Assembly (NCBI GenBank): GCA_038030265.1
Contig: CM075941.1
Location: 14,818,001 to 14,882,000 of the forward strand
Direction: 5' to 3'
Source: Corythucha ciliata
Taxonomy: Eukaryota; Arthropoda; Insecta; Hemiptera; Tingidae
Length of the DNA: 64,000 nucleotides
In this document: piece after piece, positions 33,530-45,379 of the stretch
Layout: each line of letters opens with the position of its first letter
Numbering within the stretch: the first letter of the stretch is position 1
Made by a program: the position numbers and the translations under genes
Notes under the pieces: generated by a model
Database searches by the model: none
Told to the model about the DNA's origin: nothing
Seen by the model: only the letters and a program-made list of their open reading frames with translations

Positions 33530-36500
33530 GGTTTTAAACGTGCCAAGTGTGCCAAATACGTTTGTGGAGGGGCCACGTGTGCGCCCGTGGAATTCGGCTC
33601 GAACAGGGCTCCAAAGGAGCCTTTTAAGTTTGTTTATTTATTTAGAAGGGTCCTTTAAAAGGGGAATTTGTTTTTCTTTAGTACCAACCCTAAGCCGCGA
33701 AATTTGGTTTTTCGATTACCAAAACCCGCAAAACTCACTGAACAAACGTTGATGGTTCCTGTCGGAAGGGCTCGAGTTCAAAAGGCGGAGGGCTGAAAAG
33801 CTGGAATATTACCAGAAGTTCAGCCCCCAGAATCGGTCATCGCGGTAAATATCGACACCATACCTCCCGCCGGTCCAACCATTTTGCCCCTTTCTCTACT
33901 TCCTCTAATTCTGACAGGCTTCACACACATTGTGAGACATCAGACACAAAAGCCGTGTATGACATACAATGTAATAGATGGATTACAATAAGCGATTAGG
34001 ATTCGGTAGTTACGGTGGCTCTCTCGCCCCTTATGCACACAATAGGAGAAACATCCCCGTCCCCTCCACATCATGCTACAACTCGGCTTGCCGTCCTTCC
34101 AACTACAAAACCATTAGCAACTGCACCCCTCTCCCACCGTTGGACCCGCTTTATAGGCCCTATACGGTTCGGTCTGTCACATCTGTTTCATAACATCTCT
34201 ATCCTCCCCCCCTCCCACAGCTCACACAGGTCCCCTGATTTACCCCTACGAATAGCAATTCTCCAATTCTTTGATTGAGAGGGTGACGGAAAAGCTTTAT
34301 TTTTTTCGGCAGTGTAATCCTGTTATCCAGGGATTCAATGCAAACTCAAGGAACCAGAAATAGCAAGAGGGACGGGACGGTTGGCCTTTAAAGGGACGAC
34401 GATAATTTTTTCATGCTATCTCCGCCTTCTTTGTGCAAACAACAATCGATAAATTTCAAACGAAAAAAAGGTGCATACAAATCCCATTAGCGACAATGTA
34501 AACGAGATTCCAGTTTTTTAGGGAAAACACGCTCTCTCTGGAAAGTATCAGCGGTAATGGTGAGGTAAAGAGGAGGCGTTCAACTTGGCTGATTTAAGAA
34601 CAAAATCGTAGCGCTTTCCGATATATCGTTATCCCATCGTTTATCACTGTTATTAATTTGTCGGAGGCCTCTTTTAGTAAAAAGGGAACCATATGCCGAA
34701 AGAAGCAACGGATCTCCTCCGCTAGTTCTCCATCTGTTGTTTCAACCGCCAGTTGTGTGGCTCGGGTTTTGGGGATGATGAGGGTGTTTCTCCGATATCT
34801 AGAGAGGGATACGCCCTAATTTTCGTCTAGAAAGAAGTCCCTGTTTCTAATTGCCCAGCGTGTTTCCCTTTTTAGGGGGCGCTATATCATCGGGTTTTTA
34901 GGGGTTTTGTTTCCTTTAATTTTCGAAAAGGGGCTGAAAGTATCATCACCCCACCTTATTGTGCCCGTCATCCAGATGGAGAACTAATCAACAAGCGAGC
35001 CTGTACTTAACCCCCTCCAAACCCTATAAAACTGCAGATTCATCTCATCTTTAAACCAACACCTCACCCCCGTTACCCGAATTCCAAAAAATCACCTCAT
35101 TGCGTAAAAGTGTTTATTTTCCAAGGACAAGAGGATTGTTTATAAGGTGGTTCCCAAGAAGGCACAGCTCCCTAATCTTCTTTTGAAGCTTTACGTAAAT
35201 CCCCCTCGGGGTGCCCTTTCTTTTAACGCCGTGTTTATTCGCTTTTGCTTTTAAAACTTGTAAAAATACTTACAAGCGCCCATTTATTTTCGTTCGTTTT
35301 TATTTCTTGTTTTTAAGCATTCGGTTGCGGACCCTCAACCATTCGGTGGATCAATAGGGGGGGGGGGGCAAATTATTCGAGCTTTTATTAAGATTTTGTA
35401 AGAAATTTGATGTTTTCCCCTCCATTCCTCCGGCCTTCTTGAATTATAAACTTTGAATTGTTTGTACAGTGGGTTTTAACCCCTTTCAAAACCAGCACAA
35501 GTTAGATTTAAAAACCCCAACTCGCAGATCCTGAAGAAAAGCAAGAAAAGAGTGAGAGAGAGGGCATGCCAACATCAGTTGAACAAATTAAAAAGACCTC
35601 AGGGATTTGTATGAATGCAGCTGCCCTTAAAAAGTTCAAGGAGCGGTTGACAGTGAATTAGATAATACGGCCATTACATTCTGATTGACAGGTGAATAGC
35701 TCTTTTTCCTTGCATCTCCCCCCCCCCCTTCAACCCACCGACCCCCAAAGACCTCTTTTTCCGAGATTCTTTCTCTGTGTCAACTAATCCACCTATACCT
35801 GGGGCCTGAGTATAGCTTCTCAACAAGAGCCGCGCGAGAAGCTCTGTTGTAGATAGGTCTTGATGAGGATTGGTGAGGGGGGAACTGGGAGCTTTAGATT
35901 TTTAAAGGATGATTAGCCTAAGCCAATAGTAGAAAGAAAGGTTTGTTAACTTGAGAAGACGCTGGACCATTGAAAGACGTTCCGGTGAAGGGGGATGGAG
36001 GTGTAGGGGCTGGATTTTTCTATTGTTCGGCCTAGTGGACCCTAAACTTCACAAAACCCGACAAAGCGATAGCGATTTTTTCTTTCAGAATCAATTGAAA
36101 ACCTCTTGTTAGTAATTAAATTGAATGTTAAGCCACTTTTTTTAGGAGTTAAATCCCTAAGAAAAACGGGTAGGCGACGGGTGGAGCCATCACACTTACG
36201 GAGCACACTTCCTTTCGTGTTTATAAAAAAAGACGACGTCATACTGAAAATCGAGATTTAGGCCTTTTTACGGTCCAGGAACACGAATCTGGTGTCAGCT
36301 AAAACTTTTTTTTGCCATTACCAAACTTCCTTCCCTACGGGAACATGGAAGTAAAATCTAAAAAAGCTCGAGAGTGGTCCTCCGCGCGTCGGATGGTTTG
36401 GCTCCTCAGATAACCAATTTCGTGCGATCTCAAAGATCGTCAACAAATTACGCGGGGTTTCACACTCCATTTAGTTACCATTTCGTGGTTCCAGGTGCCG

Positions 36501-36700
36501 CCCCGGATGGTGAAGGGGGGATGCGATGGAAGCGCGTCCCTACCCGGGGCCAAAAAACCTCGACATGCGGGCTTATCATCTAGCGCTAGGTGACAAAAAC
36601 GCGTCACCGTATAGGAGCCTTTGTGTTACGAGGGGCCAGAAGCGACTGCATCACATCGTGGGATGATGTAATCCATTCAATGGCTCATTTTGATATAAAA
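33530..36700. other. Homopolymer-rich block, no gene recognised
   Basis: Same texture as 8291-11660 and 19501-22250. CCCCTCC-type pyrimidine tracts and G runs at 35354-35367 and 32412-like sites. No domain recognised in any open frame. Confidence 0.4.
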
Positions 36701-36702
36701 CA

Positions 36703-36740
36703 GGGGCGTAGCCGGCCCTTGGTGTAGGGATGGGCAGAAG
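36703..36740 (+). repeat. CAGGGGCGTAGCCGGCCC transposon-like end
   Basis: CAGGGGCGTAGCCGGCCC then GGGATGGGCAG. It resembles GGGACGTAGCCAGCC with GGTTGGGCAG at 14117-14151, which supports a dispersed DNA-transposon terminus. No opposing end or duplication found. Confidence 0.45.
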
Positions 36741-37029
36741 ATGTCAGATGCACCGGAGACCCCAGCAAGAGTACTGGTAGTTCATCTACTCAAATATCGG
36801 CGCTTTAAATCGTCAAATAGTTCCCCAGGAACTGAATTTTCAGAAGAAAAGGTCGGAATCCGTGAAAAACTAACATTTCCGACAATAAAATATCGTTATA
36901 GCCTTCTATTTAGGATTTTCTGTCCAAAAACTGACAACGTTTTCCCGAAAATATTGTTTTTATTTGTAGGAGGGGGCCTTAGCTCTCCAATACTGGGTAC
37001 ATGGTTGAATTTTCAACTTCTCGACTGAG

Positions 37030-39030
37030 AGACGTTAAAAACTGACATTTTTAAACCCAGACTGAAGATTTTACTCTGAATCTGAATATTTTATTCTGAA
37101 ACAGACAATTGCGCGCAAAAGCCGAAGTGTTACCCCAAAGCTGAAGTTTTCACTGCACAACTGGGGATTTTACCCCCAAACCTCACTACACACTAAAACG
37201 TTATACTCTAAAACTGAAGATTTTACCCTAAAAATGAATATTTTACTCCGAAACTGGCGACTCTGTCTTGAAAACTCTGACGATTCTAATACAGAACTAA
37301 TGATTTTACCACCATACTGACAATTTGTTCCGATACAAGACGTTAATTATTACACCAAAACAGACAATGTCACGCCACAGCTGACGTGTTACCCCAAAAG
37401 TAGAGGTGTCACGTTGAAACTAGCGATTTTACCTGCACAAAACGTTTGGCGGTTCCACCTCAAAAACCTATTTTACTCTGAAACTGACGCTTTCACTTCA
37501 AGCCTGAAGTAAGTGTTCTTCCGATGGTTTCAATACAAAAACTGGCCATATTACCTAGAAATGTCGGTTTCAATCCCAAAACTAACGATTTCATCCAAAA
37601 ATCACTCATATTCTGGCCCTTAACCAACAATTTAACCCTGAAACTGACGGCACCACCCCAAAACTGGACATTTTACTCCAAAACCGATAATTTCACACTA
37701 TAAACGGACGTTTTCCCCAAGACGGATGATTTTATGCCGAAACAATTACGACCCTGCCTTGAAAATTCTGACGATTTCAACATAAAACTGACAATTCAAT
37801 TACACCACAATAATGACGATTTCACCACGATACCGACGATTTCACAACAATACTGACTATTTGTTCCAAAGTAAGACGAGATTACACCGAAATAGATAAT
37901 TTCGCGCCAAAGCTGGCGTGTTACCCCAAAAGATGCCACTACAAAACTCGCTATTTCACCTCAACACTTTTATACGGTTTCACCTCAAAATTGAATATTT
38001 TACCTCGAACACGTTCATTTTACAATAAAAAAAAAAATTTTTTTTCAACGGAAAAGGGAAGATTTTACTCTAAAAGTAATTTGACTCCCAACCTCATGTG
38101 TATTTCCGAATATTATTTTTCACTACAAAAACTGACAATTTTCTCCGAAAAATGACAGTATAAACTTTCAAAATCTTACGATTTCATCTCAAAAAACTTC
38201 CGTTATGTACTTAAACTGACGATTTTACTCTATAACTGGTGGTTATCCCCCCCCCCTCAACAGCAGTGGTTATTTTACCCCAAAACCGGATATTTTAAGC
38301 CAAAACTGGCTATTTCACTCCAAAACTGACGTTTTCTCCCAAAAATATGATTTCACGAAAACTGACGACTCTGCCTTGATAACTCAAACGAAATTTTTGA
38401 AGCAAAGCCACTAATCTACTTTTAGAGTGAAATCGTGTAGTGAAAATTCAATTTCTGGTAATTGTTTAAACATAGAAACTTGAATTGTGGGTTAAACAAC
38501 TTCTATTTTGTGGTAAAAACACCAGTTTCAGGGTGATATTTTCATTCTTTGGGGAAAACTGACGATTTAAGGGTAAAATCTTCAGTTTTGGTAAAATGCG
38601 TCACCTTTGGGGTGAAATCTTTTGTATTGGACTTGAATCGTTAATTTTCAAGTTGAATTCCTCCAAAACCAAGGATTTATAGCCAAAACTGACGTTTTCT
38701 ATCAAAACTGATTATTTCAAGACGATACTAGTGATTTTTCTCTCGAACTAAATTTAACAAATTCCTCAAAATGAAACGTTTACCCCAAACTGGTGATTTG
38801 ACCTCTAATCTGCATGGCAACTCAAAACCACTAACAAAAAACTGCTGTTTTCACTACAAACTAGCGATTTTACCCTGAAAATAAATTAAGTGGTTTTACC
38901 TAAAGCCTCAAATGAAATATTTTACATAGAAACTGGCGAATTTAGCTCGGAAAAGGTGATTTTGGCACACAATTGTGGTTTTAACACAAAAATAGCGATT
39001 CTAGAATGAAAGTGGTGATTCTAAAAGGTA
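37030..39030 (+). repeat. 20-21-bp satellite, CCAAAACTGACGATTTTACC family
   Basis: About 90 degenerate monomers of 20-21 bp. A composite landmark, CGACTCTGTCTTGAAAAC or a close variant, recurs near 37258, 37749 and 38365; TGTTACCCCAAAAG recurs near 37388 and 37919. Higher-order spacing is therefore about 490-620 bp. Near 38390-38700 the strand of the monomer switches (GGTGAAATC, AAAATCTTCAGTTTTGG), so the array contains an inversion. No gene. Confidence 0.85.
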
Positions 39031-39039
39031 TACCTACTG

Positions 39040-39520
39040 ATACATATAGTGATTTTCGCGCAAAACTGCTCATTTCATCGCCAAGCTGGAGATTTTAAAT
39101 TTCGGAGAAGCGTAATCCGAGAAATTGGGTTTTCAGTGAGTTTGAACCTGCTAAAATTGTCTATTTTGTACGATAAATCTGCAAAATTTGTTGTTGAATC
39201 AGGCAACTTCACAAAATGGATTGTCCAGCCACCGAAACTCACGGCTTTCGCGAAACAAATCCGTGAATTGATGTTTTCTAGATAGCAACATTTCAGCAGT
39301 TGGTTTTGAGTGTGCCAAACGCGCAAAACTGTTTCTTTGAGGGCGAAATCGGATTAAATTTGCGCACAATTGGTGTTTTGATGCTACTATGAGAAATTTT
39401 TATTTTATTTTACTCAGGTCTGTGAAATTGTATTTTTAGGGCCCAAAAATCCTTTTTTTTTTTTTCAGTGAGCGAAATTTGAGAAATAATTTTTTTTACG
39501 GGAGCGTGAACGTAACAAAA
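39040..39520 (+). repeat. Array of GCGAAATTG + TTTT monomers
   Basis: Loose 30-bp units such as CGCAAAACTG, GAGAAATTGGGTTTTCAGTG and CTGTGAAATTGTATTTTTAGGG. Followed at 39525-39640 by GC-rich GGGGTGGGCAGTTGTCCC and GGGAGGGCAAGTGCCCTCCC, small hairpins of an old insert. Confidence 0.5.
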
Positions 39521-39879
39521 TGTGGCGACCCTGAAGGATTTTTACATCCGACCTTATCCAGGGGTGGGCAGTTGTCCCAACCATGGGTCTCCGCTTTCGA
39601 GTCCAGGGGAGGGCAAGTGCCCTCCCTTGCCCAACTCTGAAATACGCCCAGGAATTGAGAGGATGATATTTAGAACCAATTTTTCAAAGTATTTTGAATG
39701 GCATTGACAATCGTAGCATTGTCACAGCCAAAATGTTCTGTTTATATATAATGAATCAGTCCCACGAAATTTCACCTTAAGTCAACGCCACGTCATTGCT
39801 TATTTATATTGTCAACGGTTAGTTTTAGCCTTGAGAGACAACGTATTCTCAAATTGTATCGTTTTCCTTCACTTAGGAT

Positions 39880-40546
39880 TAGCGTTTTATCCATTTTAGC
39901 CCCAAATTACCATGTTTCCTCAATTTTAGCCATGAATTAGCGAATTTTTTTCGAATTGGTCCTCGAATAAGCGTTTTTCATTCCATTTGAGCTGCAAATT
40001 ATTTCTAAAGTTTGCCCGCGAATCACCGCTTTGACTCAATTTTAGCTTAAAATTAAAGGATTTTTACAAAATCCGCGAATCAGCGTTTTTCTCCATTTTA
40101 GCTTCACGCCAGGACTTTTTCTCAAATTTTGCCGTGAATTAGCGCTATTTCTAATTTTAGCTAGGAATTATTTTCCCAATTTTAGTGGCGGATCATTTCT
40201 TAAATTTCACCAGTGAAACACCGCGTTCCTCAATCTTAGCTGCGCACTATCTCGAATAGATCCGTGAATTAGCGTCTTTCTCAGGCAAACATTAGCCATG
40301 AATTTGAGGTTAGTCTCTACTTTAGCTGCGAATGAGGGTTTAGCTATTTGTCTGAGTTTTAGCCAGTTTGGTTCCCATTTGGACCTATGAATTGGCGTTT
40401 TTCTAAATTTTAGCATCTCATTGTCATTTTTTCTTTACTTTTGCCGCGAATTAGGACGATTTCTCAATCTTAGCCGGTGGATAATATCTTAGTTTTAGCC
40501 GCGAATTGGCGCATTTTCTTAAAATGATCCGCAAATTGGCGTCTTT
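39880..40546 (+). repeat. 30-bp satellite, paralogue of 3735-4420
   Basis: The order of variant monomers parallels the block before the CR1-like LINE: AGCTGCAAATTATT, CGCGAATCACCGCTTT, ATCCGCGAATCAGCGTTTTT, TTTTAGTGGCGGATCATTTC, TTTCACCAGTGAAACACCGC, GATCCGTGAATTAGCGTC, then CCGCAAATTGGCGTCTTT at the end. The Jockey element begins right after this site. Confidence 0.85.
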
Positions 40547-40877
40547 TTTTTTTTTTTTTTAGTTAACAACAAGAAATTTTATTTTTATTACTTTTAATAA
40601 TCAGGGGTATTACAAAGAAACATTCAGTTCATGTGACTACCTCGTTTCACTACGATTACACTCTGATATACTATGGGGTATAAATTACACTTACTTTAAT
40701 TAAATGAGGGGAAAAAGGAGAAGAAAAAACCTCGAATTTACAAAAGAGAAGCATGGTTAGGTGTATTGAAACACAAATTAACAATAATGGGAAAAATAAT
40801 TAACAATAGTGGAATGTAAATAATAGGGGCTGGATTACAACATAATTTATGTATATTATATGTATTATTATCCTACA

Positions 40878-42948
40878 CTAGCTATCAGATGTGAGTAGAT
40901 TATGGCGTAAATTCTTATGTTTGCTCACAGTACAATTCGCATTAGCGATATTTCTTATTAAGGGATTTGATGAGTTAAAAAATTTGTTTAACAACTTTGT
41001 ACAAAGCTTGAGAATGTACTCTTTAATGAAGGGAATTTTACAAGTTTCGTGCAATTCAGTTATTTTCGTTGACCGCTTACTGCCAGTGGCTAGTCTAAGA
41101 AATGTATTTTGAGCGATTTGTAATTTATTAAAATTGGTATTACATGTGAAGCTCCAAGCGGCACAAGAATATGTAAGTATTGGTCGCACACGTATTTTAT
41201 AGATCAGCAATTTGTTATACAGTGACATGCCCGAATTCGCGCCTAAGTACCGGGAATAAAAGTCTAATGGATATCTTACTTCTATCAATTAAATTATTTA
41301 CATGTTTTGTAAAGTTTAGCTTAAAGTCTAATGTTAAACCTAAGTGTTTAACAGTTGAGGATAGCGGAATAGTTTTACCATCCAAGACTAAGTTGTTGTT
41401 GACGAGGGGTCTGCGCTTTGTAAATAGTACAGCCTCCGTCTTTTCACAATTTAAGGCAATTTTCCAACGAATAAAAAATTTACTAAGTTTTGCAAGAGCC
41501 GCATTCAATCTTTTAATTACAGTTACTGTCCTCCAAGAGCTCGTGTACAGGGCCGTGTCGTCTACAAATAGAGCTATGCTTATACGGGGCACCTTAGGAA
41601 TATCGTTTATAAATAAGACAAAAAGGAGGGTGCCAAGAATGGAGCCTTGTGGGACACCGGCAAAAGTTAGAAAAGGGGAGGATTGGACTCCATTCACGGA
41701 TACAAAAAATTTTCTATCCTTGAGGTAAGCACTTATTACTTTTAGAATGTAGGGGGGAAATCTCGACTGAATCAACTTGTGTAAAAGCCAACGCCAGACA
41801 GTATCAACGGCTTTTTGAATGTCAAGTAATACCATCTCCGTGTGTTTTTTCTTATTGAAGTTTTCTGTGACAACGTTAACCACACGGCACAATTGGCCTT
41901 GGGTCGAGTGGCCAGCACGAAAACCAAATTGTTCTTCGATAAGGATGTTGTGCCGATTGATGTGGTCAAGCATGCGACTTTGAATAAGTTTTTCGAAAAT
42001 TTTACTGAGCGTAGTGAGAAGACTTAATGGGGCGATAACTTGAGACCAGCGATGGTTTTTTCCTGGTTTATGGAATACAATAACTTTTGCTATTTTCAAT
42101 GGTTCAGGGACATGACCGAGGAATAACATTTTATTAAACACGCGGGTTAAAAATACAAGAGCTTTACGGGGGAGATGTTTTAGAAGAATATTACTTATGC
42201 CATCCGACCCTGGGGCTTTTCTAGCTGGTCTTGACTTTATGCACTTGGCTATTTCATTTGGAATAACGAGTTTAACATCAGACGGTTCGAAGTGCACAGA
42301 TTTGAGGAATTTCCTTACGGAGCGATTTACTACCTGTGTGTGGTGGTTGGAGTTAAGTGCTTGGGTGGTTGTATGAACACTTTCGAAATGTTTTCCAATC
42401 ACATTAGCTTTTTCAATGGACGTATAGTGCGGTTCGTTGTTAACAAGAATAGTTGGAATTTCTGAGTTCGCCTTCCCCTTATTGAAATATTTAGTCACCC
42501 CCCAGAATGCTGAGTTCGTGGGCTTCAGCGACGAAAGAAAATTGCTCCATTTGGAATTTTTGTTCTTGTTCATGAGAAATTTAACCATATTCTGCACTAT
42601 CGAGGCCAGTTTTTTGAAGATCATTGCATTCAATTTTTGGTAACACTTTTTGAAATAGTTTTTAATTGTAATCAACAAAAGTATATCAGCTGGAAGAGGT
42701 TAATAAGCCGTATTTTGATGGCGGGGAATGGTTAGCTCTGCGGTTTGCAGAATTAGTTTTGAAAATTGCTCTAATGCTTTGTCTATGTCTGAGGAGTTTG
42801 ATAGAATGGGGTTGGGACTAATTTTACTCTGTAGATAACTCGAATAACCGGACCAGTTGGCTTTATTGAAATTAAACTTACGTTTTGTTTTTGACTTGAA
42901 GATTTCGAATGTGAAGGACAAGAAGGGGCAAGACATGATAACAGCCAT
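40878..42948 (-). pseudogene. Jockey reverse transcriptase (ORF2 C-terminal part)
   Basis: One minus-strand frame runs from 42948 to 41215 with a single TAA near 42700. In the 487-codon open part, ARKAPGSDGIS is near residues 152-162, motif A LLDIQKAVDTV at 284-294 (the catalytic Asp kept), GVPQGSILG at 341-349, the catalytic FVDDTALY at 371-378, and KHLGLTLD at 444-451. After a frameshift near 41250 the C-terminal segment (41288-40878) has RVRPILTYSCAAWS and LQIAQNTFLRLATG, the thumb landmarks. FVDD replaces the common FADD or YADD box. The usual SYRPISLL is altered to SQVIAPLSLL, suggesting decay. Confidence 0.9.
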
Positions 42949-43029
42949 GATGCGGAAGGGTGGGAGGGGTCACAACCCCTTAACACGTCACGAGTCACAG
43001 ACCGGACGTTTAAGGTAACAAAAAAAATT

Positions 43030-43500
43030 GGCAAGTTTTATTAATTCGCTATAAATCGAAATCAATCATGTACGCACTAATATTCAATTCCTGGTCATAT
43101 TTAGTCATTTTCTTTCGAAAAAAAATGTTTCCAGCGATTTTTATTTTTTATGTTACTTCCTCATTATGAATAAGAAGAGCGACTCCTCCGCCTCTACTGT
43201 TCCGGTCTTTTCTATAATATTTAATCGCATAGTTGCGTTTAGGCGTGTTTCATTTAAAGAGCAAATGCTTATGCTAGGATCTTTTAAAAGGAACATAGTT
43301 CAATCATTTTATTCTTGCTCGTACAACAATTCCACTGTAGAAAGGAGATGTTTTTGAAAGAATTTTTATTATTCATCATTTAATTAAAAAAGGATATAAC
43401 GCCTTCAATTAAGACTGAAATTTTTGAAGCCATATCCGGGCTAGTTTGAAATTTAGATATAATCGACTGCATTTTAGTTAAAAACGAATTTACCTATGTT
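43030..43500 (-). pseudogene. Jockey endonuclease domain, broken
   Basis: In the minus strand SISICSLNETRLN (about 43225-43265) is followed after a frameshift by YRKDRNSRGGGVALLIHNEE (about 43157-43215), the classic N-terminal half of the LINE endonuclease. Sequence corresponding to the central and C-terminal part (GD.N and SDH motifs) is not seen before the RT linker at 42948, so about 400 bp of the domain appears deleted. Without it the element could not nick its target. Confidence 0.7.
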
Positions 43501-43527
43501 GTATTTACTTACTAGATTTAGAAATAT

Positions 43528-44614
43528 TTAAAATATACTTGCTGAGGAGTCAGACGTTTCGTTGGGCGCAGATTGGGGAAATTTGGGTACCTGTTGACTG
43601 TGACGTGTTTGGGTCGGCAGCGAGAAGAAGTGCCGGCTGTTGAAAACGGGTGGTGGCAGCGGTCCAACGACGCTTCTCGGGTTAAGCACTCGGTTTTGCC
43701 TTCTTTCGACATGTGCCATGTAGAATGGACAAGCTTTGTCAAAAGCACCATGGTTTGAGCCGCAATTAGCGCATTTTGCTAAATCTGAGTTTGCGACATC
43801 AACGGGACGAGAGTCATGTTTTCCGGCACACCTGGAACATTTCACTGCGCGATTGCAGTTAGAAGCCACATGATTGAATCCTTGACAGCGGTAGCACCGA
43901 AGAGGCGAAATCTTTTTCTTGAACTTTTCCCACTGAACGGCAATGGAGAATCGATTTGACGGAGAGAACGTCAAACGCTTAGTGTCTTTGGTAAAATAAA
44001 TGCCGAAGGTAGGGTACGACGTCAAAATTACCCCGTCTTTGTCCTTGCTGGCAAATTGAACCACTTTGTCCGATTTCAATCCCTTCGAGTTGTGATCAGC
44101 CTTAATTTGATACGTGGTTCACCTTCCGCATGGTCCGTGGTCCCGTGTCGTCTTTAGCAGCGTAAGTGTAGAACTCAATGTTGGCAGCATGGTCCGTGGT
44201 CCCGTGTCGTCTTTAGCAGCGTAAGTGTAGAACTCAATGTTGGCAGTCAGTAGATAGTCGCGGGAAAATGAGAAATCGTCCTTGTTGTTAGGGTATACCA
44301 GTATTCTATCTCTCTTTGCTTTAAATTCCAACAATCCTTTAAGATGAGGCTTGAGTTTGTCGAGCATCTCTGTGTGGTGCTTGAATTGCGAAAACATCAC
44401 AATTGGTGGAAGGAACTTTGCTGGTAAACGGGTTCTTGAGCTTGTTACCGTCTATATCCATGACGCTAGCGGAGTCATCAGTGTCATCTTCGTTATCCGA
44501 CAATGCGGCGAATTTATTTGTAGTGGAAAGCGGCAAATTTGCTGAATCCCTAACTTTTTGCCTTTTATTCCTCGAAGTTGGAATTGTAACAAATCCGTCC
44601 GAGGTAGAGTTCAT
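43528..44614 (-). pseudogene. Jockey gag (ORF1) with zinc knuckles, frameshifted
   Basis: ORF1 packages element RNA. The start MNSTSDGFVTIPTS at 44614 is followed by an acidic stretch (NEDDTDDSASVMDIDG), then frame changes near 44350 and across a 59-bp tandem duplication at 44129-44246. The last 183 codons (44079-43528) carry CYRCQGFNHVASNC, CSRCAGKH and CANCGSNHGAFDKACP, the row of CCHC-type knuckles of Jockey gag, followed by a proline-rich tail. The duplication is not a multiple of three and by itself destroys the frame. Confidence 0.85.
44129..44246. repeat. 59-bp exact tandem duplication inside gag
   Basis: 44129-44187 and 44188-44246 are identical; each unit starts CATGGTCCGTGGTCCCGTG. 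Identity suggests a recent event, younger than the element's other lesions, or an assembly artefact. Confidence 0.9.
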
Positions 44615-44743
44615 TTTTTCCTCTTAAACAGGAGTTAATTTATTTAAAGATAACGAGAGAGAGAAAAAAAAAGATTTAAATGAACAACTTGAGGTAGAAC
44701 TTGCAAAAAATAGATCCACCCGTGACAAAGGTTCAACTGAAAC

Positions 44744-45110
44744 TGGCGTCTTTCTTAATTTTAGATGCGAATGGGCGATTTACCTTGATTTTAGGCGGAT
44801 TTTACTTGACCATGCCAGATTTTTTTCCGGATTTTACTTAACCATGCCAGATTTTTTTCCGTCTTACCCGCGAATCAGGTGATTTCTCCGCACTTTTATC
44901 CATGTGAAAGAGCTCTTTTTCTCAATTTCAGTCCCGTTGTTGCCGTTGCCACGAACTGACAATTTTAAGAATATTATATACATATAGTTGAGTTTGAGTC
45001 TACTAACGGTGCTGAGCGGTGAACTGCAGGTCTTTCTCAATTTTAGAGCGGTGAATTAGCGCTTTTTCTCAATCATCGTCGCATATTAATGTGTGAAAGA
45101 AATCTCTCGA
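44744..45110 (+). repeat. Satellite resuming after Jockey
   Basis: Right half of the long satellite unit; 44994-45100 matches 8075-8175 in order. Contains a local double copy: TTACTTGACCATGCCAGATT at about 44808 and TTACTTAACCATGCCAGATT at about 44835. Confidence 0.75.
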
Positions 45111-45130
45111 ATGACTATCAACAATTTAGG

Positions 45131-45260
45131 TGGCAAACATACTAGAGCGATACAATATCGTTTCGACATCACCGGCGGAAATTAACAGCGTCTTTGACAG
45201 ATAGAAACAACTGGAAATGTGTCAGAGTGATGTAGAAACGATATCGTATCGCCACAGTAT
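45131..45260. mobile_element. Foldback MITE, about 130 bp
   Basis: Arms GCGATACAATATCGTTTCGA (left, about 45146-45165) and its near reverse complement GAAACGATATCGTATCGCCA (right, about 45225-45244) extend outward through ACATACTAG and CAGTATGAACGATGCC. No ORF. The target duplication is unclear. Confidence 0.7.
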
Positions 45261-45297
45261 GAACGATGCCTTATAGTAGACGACATCTTCTTATGTG

Positions 45298-45353
45298 GAG
45301 GGGGGGGGGGTTAAACTCCCAAAACCAACCACGTAAATCCGCCACTGGAACTA
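45298..45353 (-). repeat. CAGTGGCGGATTTACG transposon end (reverse)
   Basis: In reverse complement CAGTGGCGGATTTACGTGG, then GGGAGTTTAACCCCCC. The best-preserved of the four ends of this family. Confidence 0.55.
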
Positions 45354-45379
45354 TCTGACTCGATCTCAAAATGGGTCAG

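Larger units (their letters stand above)
40547..44743 (-). mobile_element. Jockey-clade LINE, nearly full length, 4.2 kb
   Basis: Two-ORF non-LTR retrotransposon on the minus strand: gag with zinc knuckles, then endonuclease and reverse transcriptase, then an A+T-rich 3' UTR ending in a poly(A) tract (T run on the plus strand at about 40544-40560). Near the tail the minus strand has AATAAAAATAAAATTTC, a plausible polyadenylation signal. Perfect 10-bp duplications of satellite sequence bound it. All ORFs carry stops or frameshifts, so this copy is dead, but few lesions separate it from coding form and it looks younger than the CR1-like and LOA copies. The clade call comes from the CCHC gag followed by an RT with the FVDD box and the PGSDGI entry. 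Confidence 0.9.
40537..44753. repeat. 10-bp target duplications of the Jockey element
   Basis: TGGCGTCTTT is identical at 40537-40546 and 44744-44753. The left copy runs into the T-tract that is the element's poly(A) on the minus strand. Confidence 0.8.
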
